Assembly (NCBI GenBank): GCA_028829895.1
Contig: CM054180.1
Location: 99,113,135-99,177,134 of the forward strand
Direction: 5' to 3'
Length of the DNA: 64,000 nucleotides
Source: Sinotaia quadrata
Taxonomy: Eukaryota > Mollusca > Gastropoda > Architaenioglossa > Viviparidae
Shown: positions 23,101 to 34,045 of the stretch, one piece after another
How the letters are laid out: each line of letters opens with the position of its first letter
How positions within the stretch are numbered: the stretch's first letter is position 1
Notes under the pieces: generated by a model
Database searches by the model: none
What the model was told of the DNA's origin: nothing
The model's input: the letters and a program-made list of their open reading frames with translations, nothing else
Translations under genes and position numbers: made by a program

Positions 23101-23789
23101 AATAAAATGATAAGACAGAACTATAAGTAACTTAAATATGGAACTAAATATACATGCAACGTATAACCGACTCCATGACCCCATACCTGAGAAATGCATA
23201 ACTGTAAATTAAATACTAAAAGATAAGTATGAACTACAAAATGATAAACACGAAACAATATCAGCTCCCAGTATCAGAAGGGTAAAATTATAATTAACTG
23301 CAATATGATTCTGATTTTATCTATGATTAAAGATTTGCCCCCTTTGTCAATAAGTTATTTGACTATCTCTAGACACTGCAAATGCACTTACATTTAACGA
23401 ATATACAATATGTCTGCACAATCGTCACCTCCAGTGTTGATAAATGGGTAACTACAACCTACACTAAATATCAGACGGAAAATAACTCCAGACATGACAT
23501 GAAGCATAACTATTATCAACTCAACACCATTTTACATGGTAATGACTAACTCCAAATGTGATGGTAAGTATAACTATGATCATCTCCAAATATGAGACCA
23601 CTTCACAAAAAAAAAATCTTATTCAAACATTAATTCTAGCACAGCTATGGGTAAATAGTGGTATCTTAATTTTGTTCAGTTCTATACGTGGCATTACGTA
23701 ACAATAAACAAGCTGAAATGTGAGACTAAGTATCTCTCCGAAAAATTCTAAATATTACACCAGTCTAAATAACCAAACCCAAACATTAC

Positions 23790-24655
23790 ACCAGAAGAGA
23801 GCATATTCTAACTAAATATAACTTTAAACAGGAGATGATGTATACCTAACTTTAAGCAACTTTAAACAGGAGACAGCATATCATAACTATAAGCAACTTT
23901 AAACAGGAGATGACATATACCAAACTATAAGTAACTTTAAACAGGATACAGCATATCCTTAAAATAATTAACTTTAAACAGAAAATGAAATATGCCTAAC
24001 GATAAGTAACTTTAAAAGGAGATGAAATATACCTAACATTAAGTAACTTTAAACAGGAGATGACGTATACCTAACGATAAGTAATTTCAAACAGGAGATG
24101 ACGTATACCTAACGATAAATTACTTTAAACAGAAGATGATGTATACCTAAAAAAGAAATATAAACAACTTTAAACAGTTTACCTATACCTAACTATAAGT
24201 AACTTTAAACAAGAGATGACGTGAACGTAACGATAAGTAACTTTAAACAAGAAATGAAATATATTTTTAAAAATAATATAAACAACTTTAAACAAGAGAT
24301 GACGTACACATAACTATAAGTAACTTTAAACAGGAGATGACGTATACCTAAAAAAAATAATATAAATAACTTTAAACAGATCACCTATACATAACTATAA
24401 GTAACTTTAAACTGGAGATGTATACCTAACTATAAATAACTTTAAACAGGAGTTGATGTATACCTAAATATGACGATTACCTAATAAAATAATATAAACA
24501 ATTTTAAATAGGAGATGAACTATACTTCACAATAGGTAACTTTAAAAGGGAGATGATGTGTACCTAATAAAGTAATATAAACAACTTTAAACAGGAGATG
24601 GCGTATACCTAACTATAAGCAACTTTAAACAGGAGAGGACATATAACTCTTAAGA
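23790..24655. repeat. ~40-bp degenerate minisatellite
   Basis: About twenty diverged units share AACTTTAAACAGGAGATGA followed by variants of TATACCTAACTATAAGT. The array looks old. Confidence 0.88.
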
Positions 24656-24689
24656 CCAAGTAATGACAAGCATAATTAGATTCCAAATT

Positions 24690-25145
24690 GACGAGATCTT
24701 TGGTTGCATATAACTGAATGACTGGTGTACGTGCAATGTATTAGGACAGAATGACTGGTGTTAATGGAATGTATTAGGACGGAATGTTTGGTGCAATTGT
24801 AATGTATTAAACACAATGACTGGTGTAATTGGAATATTTTAGGGCAGAAGGACTAGTATAAATGGAAGTATTAGGACAGAATGAGTGATGAAAGTGAAAA
24901 TGTATTAGGATTGAATAACTGGTGTAAGTGAAAATGTATTAGGATTGAATAACTGGTGTAAGTGAAAATGAATTATGACAGAATAACTGGTGTAAGTGAA
25001 AATGAATTATGACAGAATGACTGGTGTAAGTGAAAATGAATTATGAGAGAATGACTGGTGTAAGTGAAAATGAATTGACAGAATGACTGGTGTAAGTGAA
25101 AATGTATTAAGAAGAATGGATGATGAAAGTGAAAATGTATTAAGA
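24690..25145. repeat. 34-bp minisatellite before the orphan exon
   Basis: About thirteen units share AATGACTGGTGTAAGTGAAA followed by ATGTATTAGGACAG-type ends. The array stops about 37 bp before the acceptor at 25180. Confidence 0.92.
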
Positions 25146-25181
25146 TGTCTTTAACATAATTTGCTTTATTTTTTCTATCAG

Positions 25182-25366
25182 AACCCAACCTATGGACATA
25201 CTACAGTGAGGTACACCCAGAAGAGGATTGTGGGAAACGTTGCTGGAAAAGTATTGCACTTGATTGGATGTTTGCGATAGCTTTCAACCTCCCAGAGATC
25301 AACAGTACAGCTTCATGGAGTGATATGATTTATCAACTTTCACGAAATTCCAAAAGAAAGACATAA
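25182..25366 (+). CDS. Orphan terminal coding exon, unrecognised product
   Basis: After a strong pyrimidine tract and CAG (acceptor ending 25181), a frame of 60 sense codons plus TAA stays open, with a phase-1 start. The residues include WTYYSEVHPEEDCGKRCW and LDWMFAIAFNLPEINS, which have mixed coding-like composition. A poly(A) signal lies 34 bp after the stop. I recognise no family. No upstream exon could be identified in the minisatellite-rich 10 kb to the left, so the gene is incomplete as described. It is separate from the ankyrin/SOCS gene starting 430 bp downstream unless alternative splicing links them. Confidence 0.5.
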
Positions 25367-25399
25367 TTGATCAATATTTTTTTATTCGTCAATTCAGAA

Positions 25400-25405
25400 A
25401 ATAAA
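25400..25405 (+). terminator. Poly(A) signal of the orphan exon
   Basis: AATAAA lies 34 bp after the TAA at 25364-25366. Confidence 0.5.
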
Positions 25406-25585
25406 TTTACCTTACACTCTAGTTGGCACACCGGCACGACTTGCCACAATTAACCATTAACAATACACCCCAACAACACTCCAGTTGGAAAGTAATGTAC
25501 ATCAGAAAAGCCTGGTAGGAAATTAAGCATCTGGGTTGGGGGATGGGGGAAGGAAGCACTTGTAAATTATTTGAAACATAATTGA

Positions 25586-25641
<56 letters not shown>
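25586..25641. repeat. (CA)n microsatellite
   Basis: A pure CA tract of about 56 bp between the orphan exon and the ankyrin/SOCS gene. Confidence 0.97.
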
Positions 25642-25643
<2 letters not shown>

Positions 25644-25793
25644 TACTTAATGCCCCTTTGTCTCTCCAGACATAATAAATATGTACTATATTTAGTAAAC
25701 TGAGGAATAGTTAGTACCCATTTGACCTACATATTTCATTGCTCGAATAGTGTAATTGAGGTTTAAGTCATATTCGATTTACTTGAAAACTAA

Positions 25794-28469
25794 ATGATGG
25801 CTTCATTAGAAGAAAATAGAACTCCACAACAAAGTGACGTTTCTGTCAAAAGGGCTATAAATAACTCTGAGTGGGATGAAAACAGTACACCTCAACATAG
25901 AGACATTCTTGTCAAAAGGGCTATAAATAATTCAGAGTGGTACAGAGTCATAGAACTTATAAAAATGGGTGTCTCTTCAGAAACCTCAAACTCAGCATTT
26001 TGGGCTGCTGTCAGAAATTGCAAGCTAGAATGTATAAAAGAATTGGCAATGATTGACAAGAATCCCGATAAAATAAACTTTGCACTTCAAGACTGCATCA
26101 GCAATTCTCGATGGGATTATGTCGCAGAGTTCCTGTGTCTGGGAGTTGGCCCAGAGCAGGAGATGCAGACTTTAAAAGATGCCATGAGCCATAATATGTG
26201 GGATCAAGTGCCGGATCTTCTGAAGCATTGCAATAATTGGGAGGTGAAAACTTTGGTCTTATCAGAGGCAATACGACAATGCCAGTGGCAGTGTGTAACA
26301 AGCCTTGTTAATCTAGGAATTTTGAGCGAGGTGCAAAAGCAATATGTCTGTCACGAAGCTTTGACCTGGGGTCATTGGGACTGTTTATTAGAACTTTTAA
26401 AGCAAGGGATTAGTGAGCCCTACTCATCTTGGATTGTTGATGATGCTGTCAAGTGGAACCGGTGGCAACCTGTGGTGGACGTCGTGATGGCGAATACAGC
26501 ATACAAAAACTTGCAGAGATTAATGCTCCTTGCTTTCATTTTACATGAGCGCTTGGACATCTTCATATACACATTGCAACGATTAAGCAACATTGCAGAC
26601 GAACATCTGACGTCTGTCATGAGTATAGCAGCAAAGGGCAGGGTGGACGATTTTCTTTATTTGTTGATCACTCGAATAGGAAAGGGCAGGCGCATTTTTG
26701 AACAACTGTGTTTCACAGAACGTTTCTGTTCCACGCTTGCTTCCCTTGTATTCCATCGGCTCCGTCTTGAAGATGACGTAGAACTAGCATTCCATGTTGC
26801 TGTTACTCAGCGCTTGTGGAACTATGTCCTCCAACTTCTCGATCACCCCCGGGTCAGTCAAAAAGCTAAAAGAAATTTATTTTCCCGTGCAATAAGAGAA
26901 GATAACTGGGGACTGGTTACAGAAATGGGGTGTAGACATATTTTGAAACGAGATTCTAGGCGGTTCATGTTCCTGGAAGCTGTGAGGCAAGAGAAGTTCG
27001 AATGGGCTTTGAATCTCTACAAGAAACGCTGTATATCTGATGATGACGTTGCGTTTGCAATAAAGATGTACGTCAATACAGTATCGACTGATGGTGTTTG
27101 GGAATTATTTAAGCTCTGTCGAAAGAAATGTTCACGAGCTACAGTTCTGGTGTACATACTTCAACACTCTGTAAGTTCTTGGAACATTTCTTACGGTCGA
27201 GAAGCCATCTTAAAAGCTTGCATGTTGAAATGCAGCAAAGACGTGTTTAAGGCTGTGCAAGGCGACATGTTAAGCTCCAAGGACTTGCTAGTATGGTCGA
27301 ATATCCTCACAGATAGGTCAATTATAACAAAGAGACAAACTTGGAAGATGTGTTTGCCTGTTCTCGACAAGGCAATAGATTGCGATGCCTGTGACATGTA
27401 CGATATTAAAAGTCTGTTCAAATCATTGGAACTTACTGTTCTTTCAGCCATTCAAGAGTTCTGCACAAAGTACTCGTTTCGAAATTTGTCTATCTACATA
27501 TCTATCATCAGAAAAGAGTGGGGAGGGATCACGTTGATGGTGGACACCAAACCAGAAAAACTGAGCGAGGGGATCGCTGTTTTCGGTTTAGAAAAAGCTG
27601 TTAGGCAAGAAGAATGGGAGGCAGCAGCCCTCCTTCTCAAACATTTACCCTCGAAATGCCTACATTACAACGTGTTCGAGTATATAGCGGAGAGAGATTT
27701 TTCCCCCTTGTTTGAAATATTGAGTCGAAATGGTCTTCACGATTGGATCATTGAGATTGCACTCACTACATCGAGGCTGGATGTCCTGGAGAAGGAAATT
27801 GACGACAACCATAACCTGGAGATCTCGGAAGGCTTGATAGAAAGAATTGCTGAGTGCGACGGGTGGGATCTTGTGTGCAAACTTCTAGACAAATACTCTG
27901 GAAGCGAGTGTGACTTCTCCCGAATACTCGCATGGGCTGTGGGTGTTGGAGAAATCAAGTGCGTGGAAAAGCTGTTACAGACACACGATCCTCTCACTGT
28001 CACATTTGATGATGAAAGTCTCCTTCAAATGGCAGTACTTTCTAATGACAACAGAGAAGAGATGGTTCGACTGTGCATCACTTCCGGGGTGTCTACGCAT
28101 CAACCCTGCAATGATGACTCCAGTTCCATGTCACATGCCTCATGGAGCATTAGATCTCCGATGAGAATTGCGCTGCACAGTGGACAAATTACAATTATAA
28201 AATTGCTGCACGAGTCGGGATCTTGTTCTAATCGTGAACTGTACCATTTAAAAACAGATCCAGAATTAAGATCACGACTGGAGAATCAGGGCAGAGGCGA
28301 CATTGTCCTGTATTTGGATACGGTGGCTGCCACTCCTCGCACTTTACACAACCTCTGTCGTCTCACCGTGTCGCACATCATCGGTTGTAGTCCAGGTAGA
28401 AATGAGAGAATTAAATCCCTTCCTGTTCCGGAAGTTGTGAAGAACTCGATACTCTTCAAAGATTTATGA
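25794..28469 (+). CDS. Ankyrin-like W-repeat protein with SOCS box (ASB-like)
   Basis: An uninterrupted 891-codon frame. The C-terminal 45 residues form a SOCS box: LHNLCRLTVSHIIG (851-864) fits the elongin-BC box (T/S-L-x-x-L-C-R), and LPVP (876-879) fits the Cullin-5 LPxP box. The rest is built of helical units of roughly 35 residues around a motif A-x5-W-x2-V-x2-L-L-x2-G, for example SNSRWDYVAEFLCLG, ALTWGHWDCLLELLKQG and AVRQEEWEAAALLLKH. These resemble degenerate ankyrin repeats. A more ordinary ankyrin unit (RIALHSGQITIIKLLHESG) precedes the SOCS box. By analogy with ASB proteins it would be the substrate receptor of an elongin/Cullin-5 ubiquitin ligase; the substrate is unknown. Residues 10-27 are duplicated at 32-49 (66-bp tandem duplication). 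No introns and no signal peptide. The second ATG (25797) has the better context. Confidence 0.88.
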   Translation: MMASLEENRTPQQSDVSVKRAINNSEWDENSTPQHRDILVKRAINNSEWYRVIELIKMGVSSETSNSAFWAAVRNCKLECIKELAMIDKNPDKINFALQDCISNSRWDYVAEFLCLGVGPEQEMQTLKDAMSHNMWDQVPDLLKHCNNWEVKTLVLSEAIRQCQWQCVTSLVNLGILSEVQKQYVCHEALTWGHWDCLLELLKQGISEPYSSWIVDDAVKWNRWQPVVDVVMANTAYKNLQRLMLLAFILHERLDIFIYTLQRLSNIADEHLTSVMSIAAKGRVDDFLYLLITRIGKGRRIFEQLCFTERFCSTLASLVFHRLRLEDDVELAFHVAVTQRLWNYVLQLLDHPRVSQKAKRNLFSRAIREDNWGLVTEMGCRHILKRDSRRFMFLEAVRQEKFEWALNLYKKRCISDDDVAFAIKMYVNTVSTDGVWELFKLCRKKCSRATVLVYILQHSVSSWNISYGREAILKACMLKCSKDVFKAVQGDMLSSKDLLVWSNILTDRSIITKRQTWKMCLPVLDKAIDCDACDMYDIKSLFKSLELTVLSAIQEFCTKYSFRNLSIYISIIRKEWGGITLMVDTKPEKLSEGIAVFGLEKAVRQEEWEAAALLLKHLPSKCLHYNVFEYIAERDFSPLFEILSRNGLHDWIIEIALTTSRLDVLEKEIDDNHNLEISEGLIERIAECDGWDLVCKLLDKYSGSECDFSRILAWAVGVGEIKCVEKLLQTHDPLTVTFDDESLLQMAVLSNDNREEMVRLCITSGVSTHQPCNDDSSSMSHASWSIRSPMRIALHSGQITIIKLLHESGSCSNRELYHLKTDPELRSRLENQGRGDIVLYLDTVAATPRTLHNLCRLTVSHIIGCSPGRNERIKSLPVPEVVKNSILFKDL

Positions 28470-28739
28470 CATTGACGAATGGCAGTCTCTCATTAGCAGT
28501 TCTGGTTTATGGACACATTTTCTTGACAATCTCACCAGATATACAAAAATTACCAACTTGAAATAATAATCCAGATTCATTTAGCGACGTAACCTTTTTC
28601 ATTTCTGACAAGTCTTTTCTGGTCCAACCATTCACGAAATGCATTTGTAATCAGAATTTGCATTATGGTGTTTCATTCCATTATTTTGTTCCATTGACAT
28701 TGGTTGTTACAGTCATTCACTGTATTGAAACCTGAGACA

Positions 28740-29165
28740 CGCTTGGATATAGTATTGAGTGAATGCTATGCTATTGTGTTGAGTATTGATTGTATTATAA
28801 ATGAGTCATGACATTTCTCATGTGGAGTCACGACTGTGTTACGTGTCTGTGTTTTAAATGCGTCATAAATTGTGACACTGTGCGAGTGTACATGTGTCGT
28901 TAGGTGTTTTTTGTGAGTCATGATTGTGTTAATATGTGAATCATAACTGTTTTATTATATGAGGCATGGCTGTGCTATTGTGTCATGAAGTATTGTTATA
29001 GTCATTTTCTGATTATTATGCGTCATGACTCTGTTGTTATGTGTCATGAATGTATTGAAGCGAGTAATGATTGACTGTGTGGTATCATGACTATGCTATG
29101 AATAATGACTCTTATGATTGTGTGAGGTATTCTGCATTATTGTGTAATTCGTGATTACATGTTGA
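28740..29165. repeat. Degenerate TGTGAGTCATGATTGTG-type tract
   Basis: Irregular repeats of words such as GTGAGTCATGATTGTGTTA lie in the probable 3' untranslated region of the ankyrin/SOCS gene. No fixed period. Confidence 0.7.
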
Positions 29166-29244
29166 TGTTGGCGTGAATAGTTAACGTCTGTATAATTTTT
29201 TGTATTTGTTAATTTGCACTGTTATGCTTGGCTGACTCCAGATA

Positions 29245-29250
29245 AATAAA
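29245..29250 (+). terminator. Candidate poly(A) signal of the ankyrin/SOCS gene
   Basis: AATAAA lies about 780 bp after the stop codon. It is the first strong one I saw, although later AT-rich sequence holds others. Confidence 0.35.
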
Positions 29251-29259
29251 CTATTGCAA

Positions 29260-31650
29260 CGCTTGTTGATTTCTTATGCGGACGCACAGTTAAAGTGCGC
29301 ATGCGTTAAGGTGTACTTAAGTGAGTCTTCTCTCATATAACGAACAATTCATATTTTGACAACTCCAAATAATTAGTGTCGCTTTTTTTGTAACTTTAAT
29401 ACAAATTATACTGGTGTATGTTATACTTTGATGGAATGTATGAAATACAGAATTTAGGAGTCCACATATCATTCCTTTCTTTATGCTGACTAAAATTTAC
29501 TTTAAATAAAAATCAATACATGTTTACGAGTATACTTTGTGTGTAATGTATAATGGGAAATTCTTAGAATCGATATTTGTATAAAATCTATTTTATATAT
29601 TGTCTAGACATGGAAATATGTGTGCAGAATAAGTTAAAAATAAATAAATCTTGTATTTTTTTTAAAGTAATTTTTCGTATAATTATATATTTTTAAAATC
29701 TGTTCAAGTTATTTCTCTTTAAAATCATTATTCGTATAAATTTATTTTGTTTTAATCTATTCAGTTATATTTTAACTGTAGGATGTTGTGCATCTCTTGC
29801 GGGTTTTAATTTATTCTTTTTATATTTGTTGTACACTGGATTCATCCATTTCATAAAATTTTCTCTCTTCCCCCCTTCCCTAACCCCCTTCCCTCAGCCT
29901 TCCTCCCCATTTTCTTCCTTCCCTCATTTCCCTTCTCTCTGACCTCTTTTCCAGTGTTTCCCTTCCCTCTGTCCCCCATTCTCTCTGCCCATCACACATA
30001 CATCTCATGCATACACGCAACATTGACAGAGTACAACATGACGTGTTTACTTTGGGCAGTGGTTTGCTTAGTTTCTGTTTGTGTGGAAACATTTAGAACT
30101 GCAGTCAAACTATATGGTTCAGTTGCTGTTCATTCTCGCAGGACTTTGAGAAAATTATATATTTAAGTTAGACAGGCAGATAGATAGATAGATGGAATTA
30201 TGGATGAATAGATAGATAGATAGAGCCTTTGCCTGGTGATCAATTGCTAGACTCACCTGGCACCTGGTTCATGGGTTTTAACGATATGAAATTAATTTCT
30301 TATTGTACGTAATGATATCTGAGATCTCTGACTTACAGGTTAGCCATAATTCTTATTGTACGTAATGATATCTGAGATATCTGACTTACAGGTTAGCCAT
30401 AATTCTAGGAAGGAAGTATCCTTTTCCTATGCTTATCAATCAATCACATGTGGTTCAGTCCCCACCCACTACTCTCTGTCACATGCCCAGTTATATTTAA
30501 TGACTGTCACAGTATCCGACTAAAAATTACTAATCATCAAGTTATTATATTAGCTCTAATACTAACAACACCCAGACAAGCCTAATCTATCTCGCAGTCT
30601 CTATGCCAGACCAATCTTGGACCTTTATTCATCTTGAGTTGGCAAATGTTATCTTTCCCTTTGAATGATTACAACTTATAATATCCACATATCTCCGGCT
30701 CGTAACCCAAGCCAACATTTGTCAATCACACTATCAAATTAACCAAAATGTGAGTTTAAGATAACAAAAGTAAGAAGATTTAATAATAAATGAACTATTG
30801 AATTTGATTTCTGAAAATACAGGTCAACTGAGTGTCTATATACTATCCAACCTTTATCAAGTCAATCAAGAGTGTTCATCTGGTCGATTATAGATTTAGT
30901 GTGGTACAAACACTTAGCTCATAGCTGTTGAATAGAGATGTACCTGTTGACGTTATTCCTAATGCATTACCTCCGCCCTTTGTCAATGACGTCACGTCGA
31001 TGACCATCAGATCATGACAGAATAAGGTGTGTGTTTCTGAGGGAATATAAAGATCAACTCAGCAACTCAAGACATATGATGAACAACAAAAGAAGGCCAG
31101 CTGAAATAACAATATATCTATAGCCAAACGATAAAGCTTTGTGGCACAGAAATAGACAACTTATAATTAATTCCATGTCATTAAACGTTAGCTACAGCTA
31201 ACTATACTTTACAAAACCTCTTCAAGTAAAACTATTTACAAATGAAACAATAATATTTTCATTTCCACATTTACATGAATCACAATAGATACAAGCATAA
31301 CCACTGAATAGTTTAAATAATTTGCATAGAATAATCACCTCAATCTCCCATTTAGCTTCACTTGCAACGTACAGTTTTGCAATACATAAAACATAATGCA
31401 CAACACGTGCTTAGATCCTACTTCATCATCTATACACACGGCATGAATTATTACTTGTGCAACACAACCTTCTCTGGAAAAGATATGCGTTAGCTTCATA
31501 CAACAATCATTAGTAAAAAATACATGAACATTCTACACATTTTCAGTAATATGTATTGTCACAGTCTGATAAAAATGTCATGACTTGCTGACCCACTTGT
31601 TGTTTACTTCAAATATTGAGATTTGAAAACCCTTTGTTCAAGCTCTCTCC
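29260..31650. other. Intergenic; small tandem features only
   Basis: It holds a GATA run at 30176-30225 and an exact-looking 53-bp tandem duplication at about 30298-30403 (ATTGTACGTAATGATATCTG). A perfect CRE (TGACGTCA) sits near 30985. No coding exon is supported. Confidence 0.5.
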
Positions 31651-31655
31651 TATCG

Positions 31656-31717
31656 AGAAGCTTCCAGAAGAGGTCAAGACGTTATGTAACTTTAGGCCCA
31701 TTGTCTAGGTTCTAGAA
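31656..31717 (+). promoter_or_regulatory. Heat-shock elements
   Basis: 31656-31670 reads AGAAGCTTCCAGAAG, a perfect nGAAnnTTCnnGAAn heat-shock element. A second inverted pair TTCTAGAA lies at 31710-31717. They are 96-110 and about 50 bp upstream of a TATA box, normal positions for heat-shock factor sites. Confidence 0.75.
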
Positions 31718-31729
31718 CCAACTACATGC

Positions 31730-31747
31730 CACGTGATCCGTCACGTG
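31730..31747 (+). promoter_or_regulatory. Twin CACGTG E-boxes
   Basis: CACGTG at 31730-31735 and again at 31742-31747, between the heat-shock elements and the TATA box. They are candidate bHLH (USF/MITF/TFE-type) sites. Confidence 0.6.
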
Positions 31748-31765
31748 ATATGCTTTATGCTTTCC

Positions 31766-31773
31766 TATAAATA
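31766..31773 (+). promoter_or_regulatory. TATA box with initiator 30 bp downstream
   Basis: TATAAATA at 31766-31773; the TTCACT initiator-like sequence puts a likely start site at about 31796. Spacing is canonical for RNA polymerase II. Confidence 0.7.
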
Positions 31774-31795
31774 TTGGTAAACGCTTCCGCCCTTC

Positions 31796-31890
31796 ACTGC
31801 GAGAAAACAATTAGCTACACCAACTAGCTACTCGAGTCATACGGCAGGCCGGCGAGGTAGATGAGAATAGACACTTCGACTTCTCATAAG
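31796..31890 (+). other. Probable first exon of an unidentified stress-type gene
   Basis: From the predicted start site to a good donor (ATAAG|GTACCA at 31890/31891) there are about 95 bp of less AT-rich sequence. An ATG at 31861 opens ten codons (MRIDTSTSHK) that stay in frame to the donor, so the exon could be untranslated leader or short coding. No partner exon was identified with certainty. The nearest plus-strand coding evidence is the helicase-like exon at 36319, but linking them is conjecture. A noncoding stress transcript is also possible. Confidence 0.45.
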
Positions 31891-33714
31891 GTACCATTTT
31901 TATTTGATTGTATTCTGTATATTTTAACTATGTATGTATTTGTGCTATGTATTATATTATTTCGCTATATACTTGAGCACGGTTCGTGGAAATGACTGAA
32001 AATCTATAAGTTATGGAATATAAATTTATTGTAACTCTTTTCCATTGTAACTTTAATTTATATTGCTTTAAATTCACTAGAGCCAGAAATGCCTGTGCTC
32101 GATATGAATTTCTCATGTAATTCAATTATTGCGTGTAATTTTAATTGTAAATTGTGAAGCGCTTTGCTGTTTGAATTACCCCTTTGTATGAACATTAATT
32201 TAACGTTGTAACTATTTTTATGATTCATACGTCATGCTGTTAAATGAAACATGCGTGAGAAGATTATGTTTTCTAAATCTAAATTGTAAACGACAGCAAG
32301 GTCGAATTTCTAATTCAGAGCATTTAAACTGGAACATGCTTAAGTAAGGAACATGTTAGCAAAGACTATATTGGGACACATTTGCTTTCCCCAGGTCGGT
32401 CTTGGCTTGGCTTTGCTTTGCCTTGCCTTTGCTTTTGTTCTGCCTTCCTTGTCCGTATCCTTGAACTGGACAAGTTGTCTTTGTCTTTGTCCGAAGACCT
32501 GTACAAGCTGGTTGAATTCTAAGGAGAGAGTTCAATTATTCTGAGAGTCCACACCATTGTAAGCAGCATCAAGAGTAGACGTATGCTGGTCTAAAACTCA
32601 AGTTCACTAGCGACATAAAAGGACAATTTTCCCTGTATGCCACGTGCATTTCCGCTAGAGTGACTACTGTGAGACAGACCTGTACGGACTGGAATAGGGA
32701 GACCTGGCTATACAGAAACATACAGCTGAGTATTCCCCAGTTGAATTCAAATTTCACAAGGAAACAATTGGACACTTTTTCTCTTGAGAACTTTAAGCAC
32801 ATACGTGCATGAATTAAGAAATAGACTTTCGTGCTCGTATTTGACTTATTGTTAAATTGTTAAACTTTATTAAATCTTATTTTTAATTGTTAAACCTCTT
32901 CGTAGTTAATTTATATGCATAATAGACCTATAGATTTCTTTGATTGGATGGGGGCGAATGAGCTGAATGACATAACGAATGCATATTAATTTAGAGGAAT
33001 TTAACGACTCCAATCTAGCTAACGTACGCAATTTATCAGTTTGTAAATCTGTCGTCTGCACTACAAGACACATTTTTAAATTAGCCAAATGATAAGTTGA
33101 GCAACCAGTCTGCATAGGATATGAGAGAAGGAATTAATTTATCTATTATCTTTTAAAGTCCTTAATTATCCTAGGCAGGGTCTATAAATAAATACTGGAA
33201 ACGTAACATGTATAACAATAATTTCTGAGAAGTCAATATATTTACTACTCACAGAAACGGTCAAAACTTTCTTTCCATTTATGTGGAATTCAACCCTTCT
33301 GAATGGCATGGGTGCAGTGTGTCTGCAAAAGCACACACACATAAATATATGAATGACTGAGTCAACCTACCGGTTCTCCTACGTCATTGTGCGTACGCAA
33401 ACGTCCATATGAGGGCATCCTGTATCCTATCATCTTTCCCCCACTGTTACTGTCACCTATCCCCCATCTGTACATTTTCACTCTCCACGCATGATCAATG
33501 AACTTGACCTTAATCCTTTACTACGTGTAGTGCACGCAGATGCGGCAGATTGCATAATCGGCCATGCGACTTGGCTGCCGTAACGAATAACTTCCAATTA
33601 CAGATTATTAATGAAAAGAAATAATAGAATGCAAAGAGGATAATTTCCCCATGTTTCTACCATCACACTCTCTAACTAGGCAACAATACAAGGAAGATTC
33701 AAAGCCATTACTAC
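31891..33714. other. Probable intron or intergenic, no exon recognised
   Basis: A 63-codon frame at 32353-32544 is leucine- and cysteine-rich and arises from TTGCTTTGCCTTG-type repeats. I see no motif in it. Confidence 0.4.
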
Positions 33715-34045
33715 ACAATAATCATATTGATATCATGTGCACACTACAAACATAAAGTCACATAATAATCATATTGATATCACGTGCACACTACAAAGAT
33801 AAAGTCACACAATAATCTATTAATATCACGTGCACACTACAAACATAAAGTCACACAATAATCTATTAATATCACGTGCACACTACAAACATAAAGTCAC
33901 ACAATAATCTATTAATATCACGTGCACACTACAAACATAAAGTCACACAATAATCTATTAATATCACGTGCACACTACAAACATTAAAGTCACACAATAA
34001 TCTATTAATATCACGTGCACACCACAAACATAAAGTCACATAACA
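33715..34045. repeat. 46-bp minisatellite carrying an E-box per unit
   Basis: Seven units share CACGTGCACACTACAAACAT followed by AAAGTCACACAATAATCTATTAATAT. All units but the first contain CACGTG, spaced about 46 bp; the first has CATGTG. Confidence 0.93.
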
